From contig DCQM01000111.1 of assembly GCA_002323895.1 (NCBI GenBank), positions 1 through 9,446 on the forward strand: a DNA stretch of 9,446 nt, given 5' to 3'. Source of the DNA: Akkermansiaceae bacterium UBA1518 (GTDB lineage: Bacteria; Verrucomicrobiota; Verrucomicrobiia; Verrucomicrobiales; Akkermansiaceae). The notes below the pieces were generated by a model. The model was not told the origin of the DNA. It saw only the letters and a program-made list of their open reading frames with translations, and did not search any database. A program made the position numbers and the translations under genes. Shown piece by piece: positions 1-7,022 of the stretch; within the stretch, counting starts at the first letter, position 1; every line of letters starts with the position of its first letter.

Positions 1-974
1 TTCTTTTGATTGGTGATTTTACCGCGACAGTTGGCGATCCCACCGGTCGAAGCGCGGCGCGTCCTCCGCTTACGCGCGAAGAGGTTCTTTCGAATGCTGA
101 AACTTATACTGATCAGGCCTTTAAGGTTCTTGATCGCGAAAAAACGGAAATTATTTTCAATGGGGAATGGTTTCGTGAAATGACTTACGAGGGCGTTCTT
201 AAGTTAAACGCTCGGGTTACCCTTCAGCAAATGCTCCAGCGCGAAGATTTCAAGGAACGTGTCTCGAAAGGGACCGAGGTAAGACTGCACGAGCTTCAAT
301 ACCCGATCATGCAGGGATGGGATTCTGTCGAACTACAGGCTGATGTTGAGATTGGTGGCACGGATCAGCTTTTCAACATGCTCGTGGGGCGTGATCTACA
401 GAAAGAAGAAGGGCAAACCCAACAATCTGTAATCTGTATGCCCCTTCTTGAGGGGCTCGATGGAGCTAAAAAAATGTCGAAAAGCGCTCATAACTATGTG
501 GGGGTTAGCGAACTTCCGAACGAGATGTTTGGAAAATTGATGAGCATCAGCGACGATTTGATGGATCGTTACTACCTCTTGTTGCTAGGAAGCGCTCGAG
601 ATGAGATTCTTCATCCTATGGAGGCCAAGAAGGTGTTAGCTTGTCGTATCGTGGCCCGTTATCACAGCGAGGAAGAGGGAAAAGTAGCTCGTGAGGATTG
701 GGAAACTCGCTTTTCGAAGCGCGACCTTAATGCGGCAGATCTTCCTGAAATGGCTGCGGCCGACCTAAATGGGAACTTACTTCAAGTTGTTGGGCTGGTT
801 TTTAAAGATGCTTTTGGTCTGGAAAAATCGAATGGCGAGCTACGCAAGCAATTTATTACCACAGGAGCAGTTCAGCTCGATGGAGAGAAATTAATTGATC
901 CTATGGCTGATTTTCGTGCCGAGGCGGGACAGGTTCTGCGGCTCAGTAAAAAACAGAGTATTCGTTTGGTTTAA
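1..974 (+). CDS. tyrS: Tyrosyl-tRNA synthetase, 3' part (5' end outside window)
   Basis: Cytoplasmic class I aminoacyl-tRNA synthetase that charges tRNA-Tyr with tyrosine. The reading frame is open to the window edge (codons in phase from base 3), so the N-terminal HIGH-type signature and perhaps 80-100 residues lie upstream; the TTG at base 6 is an internal leucine codon, not a start. Visible landmarks, numbering residues from base 6, are IGDFTATVGDPTGRS (2-16), the tyrosine/tRNA-side block EIGGTDQLFNMLVGRD (115-130), the KMSKS ATP-binding loop (156-160) and a C-terminal S4-like RNA-binding domain (about 257-320). The GDPTGRS...RPPLTREE style resembles the TyrZ-type branch of bacterial TyrRS. 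The C-terminus looks complete. It heads a co-directional run with rseP, 90 bases from the preferred rseP start. Family assignment is firm; the branch assignment is from memory. Confidence 0.96.
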   Translation, partial: LLIGDFTATVGDPTGRSAARPPLTREEVLSNAETYTDQAFKVLDREKTEIIFNGEWFREMTYEGVLKLNARVTLQQMLQREDFKERVSKGTEVRLHELQYPIMQGWDSVELQADVEIGGTDQLFNMLVGRDLQKEEGQTQQSVICMPLLEGLDGAKKMSKSAHNYVGVSELPNEMFGKLMSISDDLMDRYYLLLLGSARDEILHPMEAKKVLACRIVARYHSEEEGKVAREDWETRFSKRDLNAADLPEMAAADLNGNLLQVVGLVFKDAFGLEKSNGELRKQFITTGAVQLDGEKLIDPMADFRAEAGQVLRLSKKQSIRLV

Positions 975-981
975 ACCAAAC
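964..981. repeat. Perfect 18-base palindrome across the tyrS stop codon
   Basis: GTTTGGTTTAAACCAAAC reads identically on both strands and contains the tyrS TAA stop (972-974) at its centre. As RNA it could fold into a 7-bp stem with a TTAA loop. No uridine run follows directly (the next bases are tattatcc), so it is not a canonical intrinsic terminator. It could be a weak terminator, an RNA 3'-end stabiliser, a protein-binding site, or chance. Confidence 0.5.
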
Positions 982-1064
982 TATTATCCAGCGACGTTTT
1001 CTTATTCAAGAAATGCCACTGGCCCTTAACCTTAGTGTGGGCTAGTTTCACGCACCGAAATTCT

Positions 1065-2468
1065 ATGACTGATTTTTTATACGGACTTTTACTGGTGATT
1101 ATTGTGATCGGGTTGTTTAACATCATGATTTTTGTCCATGAGCTGGGCCATTTTCTGGCTGCACGATGGCGGGGTTTGCAAGTGGATCGTTTTCAAATCT
1201 GGTTCGGTAAACCCATTTGGAAAAAGACAATCAATGGGGTTCAGTATGGCCTTGGTTGGATTCCAGCGGGCGGGTTTGTTGCTCTCCCTCAAATGGCTGC
1301 AATGGAATCAATCGAAGGAGAAAACTTGGACAAGGAATCGCTTCCTCCAGTTTCTCCGTTAGACAAAATTATAGTGGCTTTCGCTGGGCCACTTTTCAGT
1401 CTGATGTTAGCTGTAGTCGCGGGGTTTTTGGTTTGGGGAATGGGTAAGCCGCAGGACTCAATTAAGTCAAATGTAGTGGGTGGCGTCATTCACGAGAGTC
1501 CTGCTGAGGGGATCCTAGTTCCGGGAGATAAAATTTTAAAGGTCGATGGAGATCCTGTAGACTGGTATGTCGGGAAGGTTTTCGATGACATTCGAACTCG
1601 GATAATGTTGACCAAGGGAGAAACCATCGAGTTTGAGATCGAGAGGGATGGCAAGGTCATGGTGGTCAATACAGAGTTTGATATCCGCGAGACCGGACTT
1701 TTTCAAAGAAGAGCTCTTCCTGATCCTGGAATTACTGCTCCTGGACCTGCCATAATCGGCAGTTTGGCTGGGGGGGAGGGAGAAAGCCCGGCGGTGAAGG
1801 CCAAATTGAAGGTGGGTGATCAGGTCTTGAAAGTTGATGGGAAAGAAGTCTTCGGGACTTACCACGTCAGCCAACTTATTCGGGATAACCAATATAAAAC
1901 TTCAACTTTCACCTTGAGGCGTGGTGATGATGTGATGGATATCGAAGTGACTCCAGTGAAGCCGAAGGGGGATGTTTACAAAGATCCAATGGTGGGGATT
2001 GCTTGGGATCGTAGAGCCGGTGTGGTCACCGAGATTACTTACCCCAATCCTTGGGAACAGGTTCGCGATAGTCTCCGAACGATGTGGATGACGATCAAAG
2101 TAATCTCCTCGCCTGATTCAAATATTGGACCGGACCAGCTTGCTGGACCTGTTGGTATTGCTCGTACCAAGTTTCTACTTTTGCAGGAGGAATACGGATG
2201 GTTACGAGTGCTGGCTTTCTTCGTCTTATTCAACGTAAACCTTGCGGTGCTAAATATGCTTCCGCTCCCGGTTTTGGATGGTGGTCACATTGTCATGGCA
2301 ATTCTTGAATCGGTCCGGGGGAAACCCCTGCCAGCTCGTTTCTTGGAAATGATCCAAGGTGGCTTCGCTCTTCTTTTAATGGGTTTCATGCTCTATATTA
2401 CGACAAAGGACCTTGGAGATATTTTTAGCGGGGGATCAGAGTCCCCGAAACTCGAGTGGCCCGAGTGA
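1065..2468 (+). CDS. rseP: RseP-type site-2 intramembrane zinc metalloprotease
   Basis: Peptidase family M50 protease of the inner membrane. In characterised relatives it cuts membrane-embedded anti-sigma factors or remnant signal peptides after a first site-1 cut. With ATG 1065 as start the protein is 467 residues. It shows a first membrane helix (about 6-24) running into the zinc motif HELGH (25-29), a membrane segment near 103-125 (KIIVAFAGPLFSLMLAV), two PDZ domains (about 135-205 and 228-300; GDKILKVDG and GDQVLKVDG mark each), then late helices with the third zinc ligand in NMLPLPVLDGGH (Asp405). A frame extension to GTG 1035 adds ten polar residues ahead of the helix and has no ribosome site, so ATG 1065 is preferred, although it too has no clear Shine-Dalgarno. 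No anti-sigma factor or sigma gene is present in the window, so the substrate is unknown. Length is close to the 450 residues of E. coli RseP. Confidence 0.94.
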   Translation: MTDFLYGLLLVIIVIGLFNIMIFVHELGHFLAARWRGLQVDRFQIWFGKPIWKKTINGVQYGLGWIPAGGFVALPQMAAMESIEGENLDKESLPPVSPLDKIIVAFAGPLFSLMLAVVAGFLVWGMGKPQDSIKSNVVGGVIHESPAEGILVPGDKILKVDGDPVDWYVGKVFDDIRTRIMLTKGETIEFEIERDGKVMVVNTEFDIRETGLFQRRALPDPGITAPGPAIIGSLAGGEGESPAVKAKLKVGDQVLKVDGKEVFGTYHVSQLIRDNQYKTSTFTLRRGDDVMDIEVTPVKPKGDVYKDPMVGIAWDRRAGVVTEITYPNPWEQVRDSLRTMWMTIKVISSPDSNIGPDQLAGPVGIARTKFLLLQEEYGWLRVLAFFVLFNVNLAVLNMLPLPVLDGGHIVMAILESVRGKPLPARFLEMIQGGFALLLMGFMLYITTKDLGDIFSGGSESPKLEWPE

Positions 2469-2525
2469 TGAAATTGAAGGGCTGGTTTCTAGTCTCGAGT
2501 TAAAGGTCGCAAATATTGGGAATTT

Positions 2526-3581
2526 ATGACGCCTTCAAAACCATCGGTGAATGTCGCCCGAGTGATTTATATCATTCTCTGTTTGCTGGCTGGTTTCGCG
2601 GTTGTTCTGGGGGCCCCAGAGGTTCCGCTTTGGGTAGGCCTCTTCGGAGGCCTTATGGTAGCAATCGTTTTTATTCTTATTGAGAGTTCGATGCGAAGCT
2701 TCACCTTGCGTGGTTTTTCAACGGCTACTTTTGGGATCGGTGTGGGCCTCTTGTGTGCTTTCCTTCTAAACCGGGCCCAGATCCCGCAACTCATTGAGAT
2801 CGCAGCATCAGGGATTAAAATTGAAGGAGTGGCGGAAGCTTTGGCTTTAGCTTTTACTGTCGCTTCATACGCGAGCTTTGCGTTTCTGGGCGCGGTTCTG
2901 GCTCTAAGAAGCGACCAGGAAGAATTTTCCTTCATCATTCCCTACGTTCGCTTTCGACAAGATGCAGCTTCTGGTCAATTACTGATTCTTGACGCTGAAG
3001 TGATTATGGATGGTCGACTCCCATCGCTCATGGTCGCCGGTTTTCTTACGGGCCGGGTTTTAGTCCCTCAATTCGTTCTCGATGAATTACAGGTTATGGC
3101 AAACTCGCCAGCCGGAGCTAAACGTCAACGTGGCCAGCGTGGACTCGAAATTCTAAGTGAGCTGCAAAAGAATCCGGCAGTTCCAATTTCTATTCAAGAT
3201 TCACGAGGCATGGCGGAGGATGAGTCGTTTCAGGGGCGGCTCGTTCAGACCGCAAAGTTGCTCTCGGGTCGGCTTGTAACTACTGACGAGAACCTGACGA
3301 AGGTGGCTCATCTACAGGGGGCTGATATTATAAATCTAAACGACCTCTCTGATGCCTTGAAGCCATCGGTCGTAGTGGGTGAATCAGTTCGTCTTGCTTT
3401 AGTCCGTCCTGGGAAAGACGATCATCAAGCGGTGGGCTATATGCCAGATGGAACGATGATTGTGGTAAATCATGCCATCAATAGGATTGGATCTTCACAA
3501 GATGTTACTGTCATTAGCACCCTTCAAACGAGTGCTGGGCAAATGGTTTTCGCTGAATTAAACAGTAAGGAGGATTCCTAA
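2526..3581 (+). CDS. Membrane-anchored PIN/TRAM-domain protein (YacL-like)
   Basis: A 351-residue protein with about four predicted membrane helices in the first 127 residues (roughly 11-30, 34-53, 64-82, 105-127). A cytoplasmic PIN domain follows (about 152-277), then a C-terminal TRAM domain (about 283-345). The PIN part carries LILDAEVIMDGR (Asp156, Asp162), VLVPQFVLDELQ (Glu187) and LVTTDENL (Asp254), placing acidic residues where PIN nucleases bind metal. The first motif reads LDAEV where Bacillus YacL has LDTSV. The TRAM part has DGTMIVVNHA and TLQTSAGQMVFAE, closely matching YacL. PIN domains are usually RNases and TRAM binds RNA, so membrane-tethered RNA cleavage is plausible, but activity of this family is not established to my knowledge. 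It sits 57 bases after rseP and ends one base before xseA, suggesting co-transcription. Confidence 0.9.
   Translation: MTPSKPSVNVARVIYIILCLLAGFAVVLGAPEVPLWVGLFGGLMVAIVFILIESSMRSFTLRGFSTATFGIGVGLLCAFLLNRAQIPQLIEIAASGIKIEGVAEALALAFTVASYASFAFLGAVLALRSDQEEFSFIIPYVRFRQDAASGQLLILDAEVIMDGRLPSLMVAGFLTGRVLVPQFVLDELQVMANSPAGAKRQRGQRGLEILSELQKNPAVPISIQDSRGMAEDESFQGRLVQTAKLLSGRLVTTDENLTKVAHLQGADIINLNDLSDALKPSVVVGESVRLALVRPGKDDHQAVGYMPDGTMIVVNHAINRIGSSQDVTVISTLQTSAGQMVFAELNSKEDS
3566..3573 (+). promoter_or_regulatory. Strong Shine-Dalgarno site for xseA
   Basis: TAAGGAGG lies inside the last codons of the PIN/TRAM gene, nine bases before the xseA ATG at 3583. It fixes the xseA start and, with the one-base gap between the genes, suggests that xseA translation is coupled to that of its neighbour. 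No other gene in the window has a comparable, correctly spaced site. Confidence 0.85.
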
Positions 3582-3582
3582 G

Positions 3583-4929
3583 ATGTTAGAGGTCAAGGCG
3601 ATCTCGGTCACGCAATTGGCCCGGCGAATTCGAAACCTCCTCGAGATTCAGATCGGCGAGATATGGGTAGAAGGAGAGGTTAGTAACCTTCGAAAGCAAG
3701 GAAGTGGGCATTGGTATTTCTCGCTGAAGGATCAATCGTCGCAGATTTCCTGTGCGATGTTTGGGGCGCGCCGGCGTGCTGGTCACGAAGTTATCGAGGA
3801 TGGTGCAAAGGTGCAAATTTTTGGTGAAGCCAGTTTTTACGAGGCACGAGGAAGCACCCAGTTGATCGTTAAAAAAGCACAAGCGGTTGGAGTGGGTGAT
3901 TTGCAAGCTCGGTTTGAGGATTTGAAGAAAAAGCTCGATCGTGAGGGGTTGTTTTCACAGGAAAGAAAAAGTTCGCTGCCAAGTTTTCCAAAGGTGGTCG
4001 GCATTGTTACTTCGGCAACAGGAGCAGCTTTACAGGATATGAAAAATGTCCTTTTGCGCAGGGCCCCTTGGTTAACAGTCGTTCTCTTTTCAACTGCCGT
4101 CCAAGGAAAGGGTGCGGAAAGGGGGATAGCGCGTGCCGTTAGGCAGGCAGGACAAGTAGGAGATGATAGTGTTCCTCAGCCGGAGGTCTTGATTGTAGCT
4201 CGGGGTGGGGGTTCTCTCGAAGATCTCTGGAATTTTAATGAGGAGGTGGTTGCTCGGGCGATTTCGGATTGTCCGATTCCAGTGATCAGTGCAGTCGGTC
4301 ACGAAATTGATTTTACGATTGCTGACTTTGTAGCTGATCTGCGAGCACCAACTCCAAGTGCCGCTGCGGAATTGGTCGTTCCGGATCAAGCAGAGCTTCG
4401 TGAACGCCTCATGAATTTGGAATCACGATTGAAGCGGGTTGTGGAGGGGCGCCTCAATCGTCTTGCGGATCATCTCGACTACTGCGAACGAAGCATTTTC
4501 AGTCAAACTCCAGAACGCAAGTTACAGTATCAACTGTTCCATATCGAGGGGTTGAGGAAGGCATTTAATAACGCAGTTGATGGCTCCTTAAAGGATCGGG
4601 AGCGGCTGATTGATAACTACCACAATAATTGGGATCACTATCATCCTCGTGAAATCTTACGAAGACGCGACGAGAGGATTGAACAGCTTCAGAATGGGTT
4701 TCTTCTTGCTTGTAACCATGCATTAAAGGTCCAGGAGAATCGGCACAAAAATCTCTCTTCCCTGCTTCAAGTCCTTGGGCCAGGTAGTATTCTTAAACGA
4801 GGCTTTTCGGTAACATATGGGGCCGATGGAAGGATCATCAAATCGGTAGAAGACGTCTCATCGGGCGATGAGTTGAGGACTCAAGTTGGGGATGGCACGA
4901 TTGAAAGTCTTGTTTTGGGCGACTCCTAA
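3583..4929 (+). CDS. xseA: Exodeoxyribonuclease VII large subunit
   Basis: Catalytic subunit of exonuclease VII, a cytoplasmic nuclease that degrades single-stranded DNA from both ends in repair and recombination. The 448-residue length is typical of the family. The N-terminal OB-fold (about 5-100) contains IWVEGEVSNLRKQGSGHWYF, seen in nearly all XseA proteins. The catalytic domain follows with VVGIVTSATGAALQDM (138-153), VARGGGSLEDLWNFNEE (205-221) and AVGHEIDFTIADFVADLRAP (237-256), including the conserved GHE...D residues. Residues about 265-400 are charged and helical as in the coiled-coil arm, and the C-terminus retains the usual VLGPGSILKRGFS strand. The small subunit XseB is not encoded in the window, so it must lie elsewhere if the enzyme is active. 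The gene ends in a tail-to-tail overlap with the DUF3127 gene. Confidence 0.97.
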   Translation: MLEVKAISVTQLARRIRNLLEIQIGEIWVEGEVSNLRKQGSGHWYFSLKDQSSQISCAMFGARRRAGHEVIEDGAKVQIFGEASFYEARGSTQLIVKKAQAVGVGDLQARFEDLKKKLDREGLFSQERKSSLPSFPKVVGIVTSATGAALQDMKNVLLRRAPWLTVVLFSTAVQGKGAERGIARAVRQAGQVGDDSVPQPEVLIVARGGGSLEDLWNFNEEVVARAISDCPIPVISAVGHEIDFTIADFVADLRAPTPSAAAELVVPDQAELRERLMNLESRLKRVVEGRLNRLADHLDYCERSIFSQTPERKLQYQLFHIEGLRKAFNNAVDGSLKDRERLIDNYHNNWDHYHPREILRRRDERIEQLQNGFLLACNHALKVQENRHKNLSSLLQVLGPGSILKRGFSVTYGADGRIIKSVEDVSSGDELRTQVGDGTIESLVLGDS

Positions 4930-5297
4930 AATGGGATGTCGTCATCGCTTGGATCAGGTTCACTGTCAAAGCTACTGTCGAACGAGCTCGGCTGAGGGTC
5001 TTCTGACGTTTCTCCTCGGTTGCCGCTATTTCCTTCAATTTTCCAGGCGTTTAGATTTACGTAGTATCGTCCATTGTACTCGTTACCACGTATATCGAAC
5101 GTGACTTTTAATTCATCACCGATACTCATGCTGTTGAGTAGGTCAATCTTGTCGCGCACTACCTCAAATTTAACCATTTGGGGGTATTTCCCGTCAGGAA
5201 CTTCAATCACAAATTCGCGTTTTGAGAAGCCACTTGCGAATGTTTGAGTTTCTTCGAGGACCTTAAGAGTGCCGGAGAGTTCGAATGTATTTGCCAT
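4926..5297 (-). CDS. DUF3127 protein, probable OB-fold with SSB-like acidic tip
   Basis: A 123-residue cytoplasmic protein. Residues 1-88 are rich in beta-strand patterns (FELSGTLKVLEE, KREFVIEVPDG, VKFEVVRDK, ELKVTFDIRGNEYNG, YYVNLNAWKIEG) as in the DUF3127 family, which I take to be an OB-fold-like domain. Residues 89-123 form a low-complexity Gly/Asn/Ser/Asp/Glu linker ending in DDDIPF, identical to the last six residues of E. coli SSB, which recruit repair and replication enzymes. This architecture (OB-like core, disordered linker, acidic tip) copies SSB although the core does not look like a standard SSB. It is the last gene of the seven-gene minus-strand cluster, 22 bases after folA, and its TAG overlaps the xseA TAA on the other strand. 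Single-stranded DNA or RNA binding is an inference; family function is, as far as I know, uncharacterised. Confidence 0.85.
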   Translation of the reverse strand: MANTFELSGTLKVLEETQTFASGFSKREFVIEVPDGKYPQMVKFEVVRDKIDLLNSMSIGDELKVTFDIRGNEYNGRYYVNLNAWKIEGNSGNRGETSEDPQPSSFDSSFDSEPDPSDDDIPF

Positions 5298-5319
5298 ATC
5301 GTAATAGGTGTTTGGAGTG

Positions 5320-5781
5320 TTATTTAAAGTGTCGTCTGATCACGAAATTTTCGTGTTCCAAGATTATGTCCGAGTTGGGGAAAAGGTGGGAGTATTGGGG
5401 GAAGTATGTATCACCTTCGTAGGAATCTGCAACGTGGGTGATGATGATTTCATCGAGAATTGGTAGGAAAAAGCGATAAATTTGCTCTCCTCCAATCACA
5501 AAAACGCGGTGGTCAATGAGTTGTAACTTAGCCAAGTCTTCTGGGTTCTGAATCATTTCGACGCCATTGTGGCTCCATTTTGGATCGCGTGTGAGGACGA
5601 TGTTTTGTCGCTTCGGGAGTGGGCGGCCAATCGAGTCGAATGTCTTGCGTCCCATCACGATCGGATGACCAGAGGTGTGTCCCTTAAAGAATTTCAAATC
5701 ATCCGGGAGATTCCATGGTAGTTCGCCTTCTTTCCCGATGATATGCTCGGGAGTCATGGCAACAATAGCTGTTAAGATCAT
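5320..5781 (-). CDS. folA: Dihydrofolate reductase
   Basis: Reduces 7,8-dihydrofolate to tetrahydrofolate with NADPH, regenerating the cofactor oxidised by thymidylate synthase; cytoplasmic. The 153-residue length fits chromosomal FolA (E. coli 159). Visible motifs are the Met20-loop/substrate block ELPWNLPDDLKFFK with the catalytic acid at Asp28, the NADPH-binding block IVMGRKTFDSIGRPLPKRQNIVLTR (shown in part: MGRKTFDSIGRPLP, 43-56), VFVIGGEQIYRFFLP, and the late strand ITHVADSYEGDTYFP. Its ATG overlaps the thyA stop in an ATGA quadruplet (5778-5781), so translation is probably coupled to thyA; no separate ribosome site is seen. Nothing is missing or unusual, and there is no sign of transfer. 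Confidence 0.97.
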   Translation of the reverse strand: MILTAIVAMTPEHIIGKEGELPWNLPDDLKFFKGHTSGHPIVMGRKTFDSIGRPLPKRQNIVLTRDPKWSHNGVEMIQNPEDLAKLQLIDHRVFVIGGEQIYRFFLPILDEIIITHVADSYEGDTYFPQYSHLFPNSDIILEHENFVIRRHFK

Positions 5782-6587
5782 ACGGCGACGGGGGCTTTGA
5801 TGTGAGGGTGAGCTTCGTAGTCAACCAATTCAAAGTCATCAAATTTGAATTGATCAATTTTGCTAACGTCAGGATTAATTTGCATCTTGGGAAGCCGCAT
5901 TGGATTTCTGCTGAGCTGGAGCTTTGCTTGCTCAAGATGGTTTGAGTAAAGGTGCAGGTCCCCAAAAGTATGAACAAATTCCCTTGGTTCGTATCCACAA
6001 ACTTGCGCTACCATCATGGTGAGAAGGGCATAAGAGGCGATGTTGAAAGGTACTCCGAGAAAGAGGTCTGCGCTGCGTTGATAGAGTTGGCAGCTCAGAC
6101 CAGGGCGTTCTGAGTCCGGGTTGTGGACGTAAAATTGAAAAAGAAGATGACAGGGCGGCAATGCCATTTCGTCAACTTTTCCAACATTCCAAGCCGAAAC
6201 GAGGTGTCGGCGAGAAGTCGGATTGTTCTTCAGGCCGTTGATCAGGTTATCAATTTGATCAATCGTGGAACCGTCTTCCTTGGGCCATGACCTCCATTGC
6301 TGTCCGTAAACGGGGCCTAGGTCACCTTTTTCATCTGCCCATTCATCCCAGATCGTTACTTTATTTTCTTTAAGGTAGGAAATATTGGTATCCCCCTTAA
6401 GAAACCAGAGCAGCTCATGGATAATTGAGCGAAGATGGAGTTTTTTTGTGGTAAGGCATGGAAAGCCTTCACGAAGATCGTAGCGGACCTGTCGACCAAA
6501 AACGCTTAGCGTTCCCGTTCCAGTTCGATCGCCCCGCTCCTCGCCGGTTTCTAAAACGTCGGTCAGAAGGTCAAGGTAAGTCTGCAT
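5778..6587 (-). CDS. thyA: Thymidylate synthase (ThyA type)
   Basis: Converts dUMP to dTMP using 5,10-methylene-tetrahydrofolate as carbon donor and reductant, giving dihydrofolate, which the next gene's product recycles. With ATG at 6587 the protein is 269 residues; a TTG two codons upstream (6593) is possible but less likely, and neither has a Shine-Dalgarno. Motifs follow E. coli ThyA closely: DRTGTGTLSVFG, LTTKKLHLRSIIHELLWFL, VTIWDEWAD, the catalytic cysteine in MALPPCHLLFQFYV (Cys146), SCQLYQRSADLFLGVPFNIA, and GDLHLYSNH. Relative to E. coli there is a short insertion of about five residues just before LSCQLYQRS (the SERPG region). It lies 30 bases after the release-factor-like gene and overlaps folA by four bases. 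Confidence 0.97.
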   Translation of the reverse strand: MQTYLDLLTDVLETGEERGDRTGTGTLSVFGRQVRYDLREGFPCLTTKKLHLRSIIHELLWFLKGDTNISYLKENKVTIWDEWADEKGDLGPVYGQQWRSWPKEDGSTIDQIDNLINGLKNNPTSRRHLVSAWNVGKVDEMALPPCHLLFQFYVHNPDSERPGLSCQLYQRSADLFLGVPFNIASYALLTMMVAQVCGYEPREFVHTFGDLHLYSNHLEQAKLQLSRNPMRLPKMQINPDVSKIDQFKFDDFELVDYEAHPHIKAPVAV

Positions 6588-6617
6588 GCCCAAATCTTGA
6601 AGGAGGATTTAAGACAA

Positions 6618-7022
6618 TCAATCCTGAAACCCCGGACGGCGCCGGTTTTGTTTCTTTTGGCCATGTTGGCGCTTCTTTTCGACATTCCGTGCTCGAGCCC
6701 GAGTTCCTTGACGGCGGTTCCGGCGTCGCGCTTTCTCTCGCGCCTGTTTCCGGACCTGGCGCTTAAGTTTTTCCCGCTCTTCGAGGCGGTTGCAAAGTTC
6801 TTCTCGAGCTAAAAATCGATTCATTTCACGAGATCGCTCACGTTGCACTTTTACTTCAGTTTGGGAAGAGGGGTGTTGGAGAAAAACGCAGGAAGAAGTC
6901 TTATTAATTTTTTGGCCCCCGCTGCCAGTGCCACGAATAAATTTCTCGATCAGGTCATCCTCGAAAATTCCGAGTGAAGCCAGCCGACGCTCGAGAGCTT
7001 CTCTTTTATCGACTGAGATCAT
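6618..7022 (-). CDS. Small GGQ release-factor-like protein (MTRFR/C12orf65-like)
   Basis: A 134-residue protein with only the catalytic domain 3-like part of class I release factors. The GGQ motif sits at 35-37 in RGTGSGGQKINKTSSCV, the loop that triggers peptidyl-tRNA hydrolysis in the ribosome. The following block (VKVQRERSREMNRFLAREEL) resembles human mitochondrial MTRFR more than bacterial ArfB, including the NRxLAR pattern. Residues about 86-132 form a strongly basic Arg/Lys-rich tail expected to contact rRNA. The stop-codon-reading domains are absent, so the likely job is rescue of stalled or split ribosomes; that is inference from the family. The start ATG lies inside the 3' end of panB (17-base overlap) with no ribosome site, suggesting translational coupling. 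Alternatives are ArfB/YaeJ or another GGQ subfamily. Confidence 0.88.
   Translation of the reverse strand: MISVDKREALERRLASLGIFEDDLIEKFIRGTGSGGQKINKTSSCVFLQHPSSQTEVKVQRERSREMNRFLAREELCNRLEEREKLKRQVRKQAREKARRRNRRQGTRARARNVEKKRQHGQKKQNRRRPGFQD

Noticed and set aside
1035..1064. GTG start at 1035 extending rseP by ten residues
   Set aside because: The added residues are polar, precede the usual N-terminal membrane helix, and have no ribosome site; ATG 1065 fits the family better.
1536..1892. Minus-strand open frame of 118 residues inside rseP
   Set aside because: It is fully antisense to a well-supported gene, with no recognisable domain or ribosome site.
2429..2447. CGGGGG/TCCCCG hairpin near the end of rseP as a terminator
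   Set aside because: It lies within the coding sequence before the stop, has no T-run after it, and the next gene is co-directional.
5848..5859. Palindrome AATTGATCAATT, with a second TTGATCAA near 6255, as a repeated operator
   Set aside because: Both lie inside thyA and are explained by codons for Ile-Asp-Gln; the matching part is only eight bases.
6588..6593. TTG start for thyA two codons upstream of the ATG
   Set aside because: It adds only Met-Gly, has no ribosome site, and the ATG at 6587 aligns directly with the E. coli start region.
6600..6606. AAGGAGG on the + strand as a ribosome site for a plus-strand gene
   Set aside because: The plus-strand frames here are antisense to the GGQ gene and thyA, show no family resemblance, and have no start at proper spacing.
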